DNA of 7,616 nucleotides from positions 1-7,616 of the forward strand of contig JAHUZY010000127.1 of NCBI GenBank assembly GCA_019264505.1, written 5' to 3'. Shown one piece after another: positions 5,314 through 7,616 of this stretch (the first letter of the stretch is position 1; every line of letters begins with the position of its first letter). This DNA is from Phenylobacterium sp. Its GTDB lineage: Bacteria > Pseudomonadota > Alphaproteobacteria > Caulobacterales > Caulobacteraceae. A program made the position numbers and the translations under genes. Below the pieces are notes generated by a model that worked only from the letters and a program-made list of their open reading frames with translations, did no database searches and was not told where the DNA came from.

Positions 5314-5844
5314 TCAGATGGTCAGTTCGGCTTCGCGGCGCAGGCGGGCGCCCTCGCGAAACACCTCGGCCAGGACAAAGACCACCAGGACCGAGAACCA
5401 GGCCGTCAGGCTGAGCGAGGGCTCCACGGCGTTTGAGTCCGGCAGGATGGCGCTGGACAACGCCCAGAAGGCGTAGCGGCCAAGCTCCAGCGCCGCCAGG
5501 ATCAGGCCCACCATGCGCAGGCGCCGCACATTGTCCGGGTGGAAGGGGTCGCCGGCGGTCAGGGTGGCGAAGATCTTTCGCAGCTGGGCCACGATCACCA
5601 GCACGCCGCCCATATAGACCGCCGCCGCCAGCAGGCCGAGGGTCACCACCGGGCCGCGGTTCTCGATCTCCTCGCCGCCAGCCGTAACTGCGATGTCGGC
5701 CAGCATCTCCGGATTGAACGAGAAGAGCAGGGCCGCCAGCATCAGGACGCCGACGACGCTGACCCCGATCCACAGGGCCACATAGACCACGTCGAGGATG
5801 ATCTTCAGAAAGCTCGATACCGAGCCTGGCCCCAGAGCGCGCAT
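5314..5844 (-). CDS. DUF2975 family four-span membrane protein
   Basis: The 176-residue protein has four hydrophobic spans at roughly 13-42, 66-88, 110-133 and 146-163. The family block QLRKIFATLTAGDPFHPDNVRRLR (87-110) lies between spans 2 and 3. The C-terminus VVFVLAEVFREGARLRREAELTI (154-176) is also characteristic of DUF2975 proteins. It should sit in the inner membrane; no catalytic residues are evident and no function is established for the family. The ATG at 5844 has a GGGG-type ribosome binding site about ten bases upstream. The stop lies 11 bases before the start of the HTH gene and overlaps its ribosome binding site, so the two are co-translated. The B. subtilis equivalent is the YoaS-YozG pair. 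Confidence 0.9.
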   Translation of the reverse strand: MRALGPGSVSSFLKIILDVVYVALWIGVSVVGVLMLAALLFSFNPEMLADIAVTAGGEEIENRGPVVTLGLLAAAVYMGGVLVIVAQLRKIFATLTAGDPFHPDNVRRLRMVGLILAALELGRYAFWALSSAILPDSNAVEPSLSLTAWFSVLVVFVLAEVFREGARLRREAELTI

Positions 5845-5877
5845 GGTGTTCTAGCCCCGCCTAATCCCGGCCGCAGA

Positions 5878-5988
5878 CTAGAGGATGCCCGCGCCGGCGA
5901 CCACGGTCACGATGGGCAGGACGGCCAGGCAGAGGGCGCAGGCCAGGGCGAAACGTTCAAAGCCGTTGGAGAAGGCGAAGCGGGGCAT
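5878..5988 (-). CDS. Small single-span membrane peptide, 36 residues
   Basis: The frame begins at ATG 5988 (MPRFAFSNGFERF) and continues ALACALCLAVLPIVTVVAG, then AGIL, ending at TAG 5878. Residues 14-33 make one uninterrupted hydrophobic span after a short polar lead with two arginines, which would put the N-terminus inside. AAGGA ends nine bases before the ATG. The stop is 33 bases from the start of the DUF2975 gene, in the same direction, so it looks like the first gene of a three-gene operon. It carries two cysteines (C17, C20) inside the span. I do not recognise a family; a role with the neighbouring membrane protein is inferred from position only. Confidence 0.65.
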   Translation of the reverse strand: MPRFAFSNGFERFALACALCLAVLPIVTVVAGAGIL

Positions 5989-6063
5989 GGGTTCAAATCC
6001 TTGATTGAGGGTCGCCCGGAGGCGGGGAAGGGGTGGCGGAGCAACCTCGCTCCATGTCGTTAG

Positions 6064-6092
6064 TCGATACGGACATGCCGTTTTTCGATCAA
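6064..6092 (-). promoter_or_regulatory. Candidate promoter for the peptide-DUF2975-HTH operon
   Basis: On the minus strand TTGATC (complement of 6087-6092) and TATCGA (complement of 6064-6069) are 17 bases apart. This is the best -35/-10 pair in the gap upstream of 5988. The same stretch also fits a weaker heat-shock pattern, CTTG-N18-CGTAT. The region is markedly more AT-rich than its surroundings. Confidence 0.4.
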
Positions 6093-6094
6093 GA

Positions 6095-6113
6095 GTTTTA
6101 TCGTAAAACGATA
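6095..6113. promoter_or_regulatory. Overlapping TATCG/CGATA palindromes, putative operator
   Basis: Two perfect palindromes overlap: GTTTTA-TCG-TAAAAC (6095-6109) and TATCGT-AAA-ACGATA (6099-6113). They sit three bases upstream of the -35 candidate of the minus-strand operon. They are also about 100 bases upstream of rdgB on the other strand, so they could control either. Further ATCG/CGAT words at 6065-6069, 6086-6090 and 6118-6121 surround them. Confidence 0.55.
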
Positions 6114-6149
6114 TTAAATCGCTGTAAGGAAGTGGACGATCTGTCATCT

Positions 6150-6174
6150 GCGCCGCCGTTTGCCGGGGCGGCGC
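6150..6174 (+). other. GC hairpin in the rdgB leader
   Basis: GCGCCGCC (6150-6157) pairs perfectly with GGCGGCGC (6167-6174) around a nine-base loop, 40 bases before the rdgB ATG. No T-run follows, so a transcription terminator is unlikely; it may shape the rdgB leader RNA. Confidence 0.4.
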
Positions 6175-6214
6175 TGGCTGCCTATGTTCGCCCCGTCTCA
6201 CGAAAGGATGGCCC

Positions 6215-6817
6215 ATGGCCCTGAAGCTTGAACCCGGCGCGCGGCTGGTGGTGGCCACCCACAATCCCGGCAAGGCCAGGGAGTTGGCGGCGATCCTGGA
6301 GAACCGTTTCGAGCTGGTCACCGCCGGCGAGCTTGGCCTGCCCGAGCCGGAGGAGACCGAGACCACCTTTGTCGGCAACGCCCTGCTCAAAGCCCGGGCG
6401 GCGGCCCGAGGGTCTGGCCTGATCGCCCTGGCCGACGATTCCGGCCTCAGCGTCGCGGCCCTCGACGGGGCGCCTGGGGTCTATTCGGCCCGCTGGGCGG
6501 GACCGGACAAGGACTTCAGCCTCGCCATGGCCAAGGTGGAGTCGCGGCTGGAGGCCACAGGGCTGAAGGACCGCGCCGCCTGGTTCACCTGCGCCCTGGC
6601 GGTGGCCTGGCCGGATGAGGGGCCTGCCCTGGTGGTGGAGGGCCGCCTGGATGGCCAGCTGGTCTTCCCCGGCCGCGGCGATCGGGGTTTCGGCTATGAC
6701 CCCATCTTCGTGCCGCAGGGCGGGCGGGAGACCTTCGGCGAGATGGAGCCGGCCGCCAAGGACGCCATGAGCCACCGGGCGCTCGCCTTCGCCAAGCTCA
6801 AGGCCGCCCTGCTTTGA
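6215..6817 (+). CDS. rdgB: RdgB/HAM1 non-canonical purine NTP pyrophosphatase
   Basis: RdgB hydrolyses dITP, XTP and ITP to monophosphates, keeping deaminated purines out of DNA and RNA. The 200-residue product carries the family motifs in order: [15 protein letters not shown] (14-28) for the nucleotide, EETETTF (47-53) with the metal-binding glutamate, LADDSGL (72-78), [12 protein letters not shown] (85-96), RGFGYDPIF (157-165) and [10 protein letters not shown] (186-195). The usual F-x-E-N after EET reads F-V-G-N (52-55). The ATG at 6215 follows GAAAGGA (6203-6208 region) at normal spacing; the ATG at 6208 is out of frame. The TGA overlaps the start of hemW by three of four bases, so the two are translationally coupled. 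In related bacteria it directly follows rph. Confidence 0.97.
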   Translation: MALKLEPGARLVVATHNPGKARELAAILENRFELVTAGELGLPEPEETETTFVGNALLKARAAARGSGLIALADDSGLSVAALDGAPGVYSARWAGPDKDFSLAMAKVESRLEATGLKDRAAWFTCALAVAWPDEGPALVVEGRLDGQLVFPGRGDRGFGYDPIFVPQGGRETFGEMEPAAKDAMSHRALAFAKLKAALL

Positions 6818-7616
6818 CGAGCCCAGCGCCCCCCCTGGGGGTCTATGTCCACTGGCCCTATTGCGCGCGGATCTGCCCCTACTGCGACTTCAACGTCTAT
6901 CGCGACCGGGGCCGCGCCGATGAGCAGGCGACCCTGGTGGCCGCCATCCTCGACGACCTGAAGGCTCAGGCTGTTCTGACCGGCCCCCGCACCCTGGTCT
7001 CGGTCTTCTTCGGGGGCGGGACGCCGTCGCTCATGGCGCCGGACGCTGTCGCCCAGGTGCTGGAGACCGCGCGCGGACTGTGGACCCCGGCCGCCGACCT
7101 CGAGGTGAGTCTGGAGGCCAATCCCACTGACGCCGAGGCGAGCCGGTTCGCCGCCCTGGCCCAGGCCGGCGTGGGGCGTCTGTCCCTGGGGGTGCAGGCC
7201 CTGGACGACGCCGCCCTCGCCTTCCTCGGCCGTGACCATGACGCAGCCGCCGCCCGCCGCGCCCTCGAGATGGCCACCCGGACCTTTCCGCGCCTGTCGC
7301 TGGACATGATCTACGCCCGCCCCGGCCAGACGCCCGAGGCCTGGGAGGCCGAACTGCGAGAGGCGCTGTCCTATGGGCCTGAGCATGTCTCGCCCTATCA
7401 GCTGACCATCGAGGCCGGGACCGCCTTCGACCGCGCCGTGCGACGGGGCCAGTTCACGCCCCCCGATGATGAGCTCGGCGCAGCCCTGTACGACACCACC
7501 CAGGCCGTGCTGGAGGCCGCCGGCTTCGAGGCCTATGAGGTTTCCAACCACGCCAGGGGCGAGGCCGCCCGCTCGCGGCACAATCTCGTCTATTGGCGGG
7601 GGCTCGACTATGTGGG
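6814..7616 (+). CDS. hemW: HemW, radical SAM heme chaperone (partial, runs off the window)
   Basis: The frame is open from TTG 6814 to the window end, giving 267 residues of a protein usually near 380. [22 protein letters not shown] (8-29) holds the radical-SAM iron-sulfur motif C17-x3-C21-x2-C24. The next cysteine of HemN is replaced by F26, which marks HemW rather than coproporphyrinogen dehydrogenase. Other family blocks are [10 protein letters not shown] (65-74), LEANPTD (100-106), [11 protein letters not shown] (122-132), LGRDHD (139-144), [14 protein letters not shown] (192-205), YEVSNHA (242-248) and [15 protein letters not shown] (254 onward). HemW binds heme and hands it to target proteins such as respiratory enzymes. 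TTG is the only start compatible with the conserved N-terminus; it overlaps the rdgB TGA as TTGA, and an AAGG lies just upstream in rdgB. GTG or ATG starts further in would cut into the iron-sulfur motif. Confidence 0.93.
   Translation, partial: MTSPAPPLGVYVHWPYCARICPYCDFNVYRDRGRADEQATLVAAILDDLKAQAVLTGPRTLVSVFFGGGTPSLMAPDAVAQVLETARGLWTPAADLEVSLEANPTDAEASRFAALAQAGVGRLSLGVQALDDAALAFLGRDHDAAAARRALEMATRTFPRLSLDMIYARPGQTPEAWEAELREALSYGPEHVSPYQLTIEAGTAFDRAVRRGQFTPPDDELGAALYDTTQAVLEAAGFEAYEVSNHARGEAARSRHNLVYWRGLDYV

Noticed and set aside
5303..5773. N-terminal extension of the HTH gene to 235 codons
   Set aside because: The added part lies out of frame inside the DUF2975 gene and is Gly/Arg/Pro-rich; only the last 78 codons resemble a protein family.
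6114..6128. Possible CtrA site, TTAA followed seven bases later by TAAG
   Set aside because: The second half fits the TTAA-N7-TTAA consensus poorly, so chance in an AT-rich patch is likelier.
6033..6224. 63-codon plus-strand frame upstream of and overlapping rdgB
   Set aside because: It covers the AT-rich palindromes, the promoter candidate and the rdgB leader hairpin, and has no clear ribosome binding site or family resemblance; it could be revisited if conserved.
5989..6390. Long N-terminal extension of the 36-residue membrane peptide
   Set aside because: The extension runs through the operator region and into rdgB antisense; the ATG at 5988 has its own AAGGA and begins the only protein-like part.
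6694..7581. 295-codon open frame on the minus strand over rdgB and hemW
   Set aside because: hemW motifs on the plus strand are unambiguous; the opposite frame is Gly/Arg/Leu-rich and lacks a family signature.
1..7616. tRNA, rRNA, CRISPR array, transposase or complete phage gene
   Set aside because: No sequence with tRNA-like arms, direct-repeat spacing or transposase/integrase motifs was seen on either strand.

Overview
The window looks like chromosomal DNA from a Caulobacterales-type alphaproteobacterium (Caulobacter / Phenylobacterium / Brevundimonas group). The basis is very high GC with strong G/C third-position bias, an hrcA-grpE pair next to dnaN and divergent from rph, dnaN lying away from dnaA/recF, and a CTTG-N17-CTTAT heat-shock-type promoter. 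The genus call is an inference from gene order and protein character, not from a database match.

Layout. Positions 1-725 hold the tail of an unidentified upstream gene and a 212-residue pentapeptide-repeat protein that resembles Qnr gyrase-protection proteins in length, in its centre and at its C-terminus. It converges on dnaN (733-1851, minus), the DNA polymerase III sliding clamp. Next on the minus strand is the heat-shock operon hrcA-grpE (3680 down to 1981), read from a sigma-32-like promoter at 3742-3769. Facing it, rph (3832-4548, plus) starts a tRNA/RNA-processing and housekeeping series that resumes at 6215 with rdgB and a partial hemW, which overlap by four bases.

The rph-rdgB-hemW series is interrupted by about 1.7 kb of accessory DNA (4549-6214), the least ordinary part of the window. 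It contains two inverted copies of a 33-nt hairpin repeat with covarying stems, then more hairpins. It has a 35-residue reading frame on the minus strand with a good ribosome binding site and its own likely terminator; a 28-bp TGC-rich palindrome sits against its ribosome binding site. It also has a compact minus-strand operon of three genes: a 36-residue single-span membrane peptide, a four-span DUF2975 membrane protein and a 78-residue YozG-like helix-turn-helix regulator. Two overlapping perfect palindromes built on TATCG/CGATA lie just upstream of the best promoter candidate for that operon.

How the genes work together: dnaN serves replication, HrcA/GrpE serve heat-shock control and the DnaK cycle, RNase PH trims tRNA 3' ends, RdgB removes deaminated purine nucleotides and HemW delivers heme. 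The membrane protein plus HTH pair is a two-gene module of unknown function known from other bacteria. Here the added peptide and palindromic operator make it look like a self-regulated membrane unit. The core-gene calls are firm; the small genes, operators and repeats rest on sequence signals alone.
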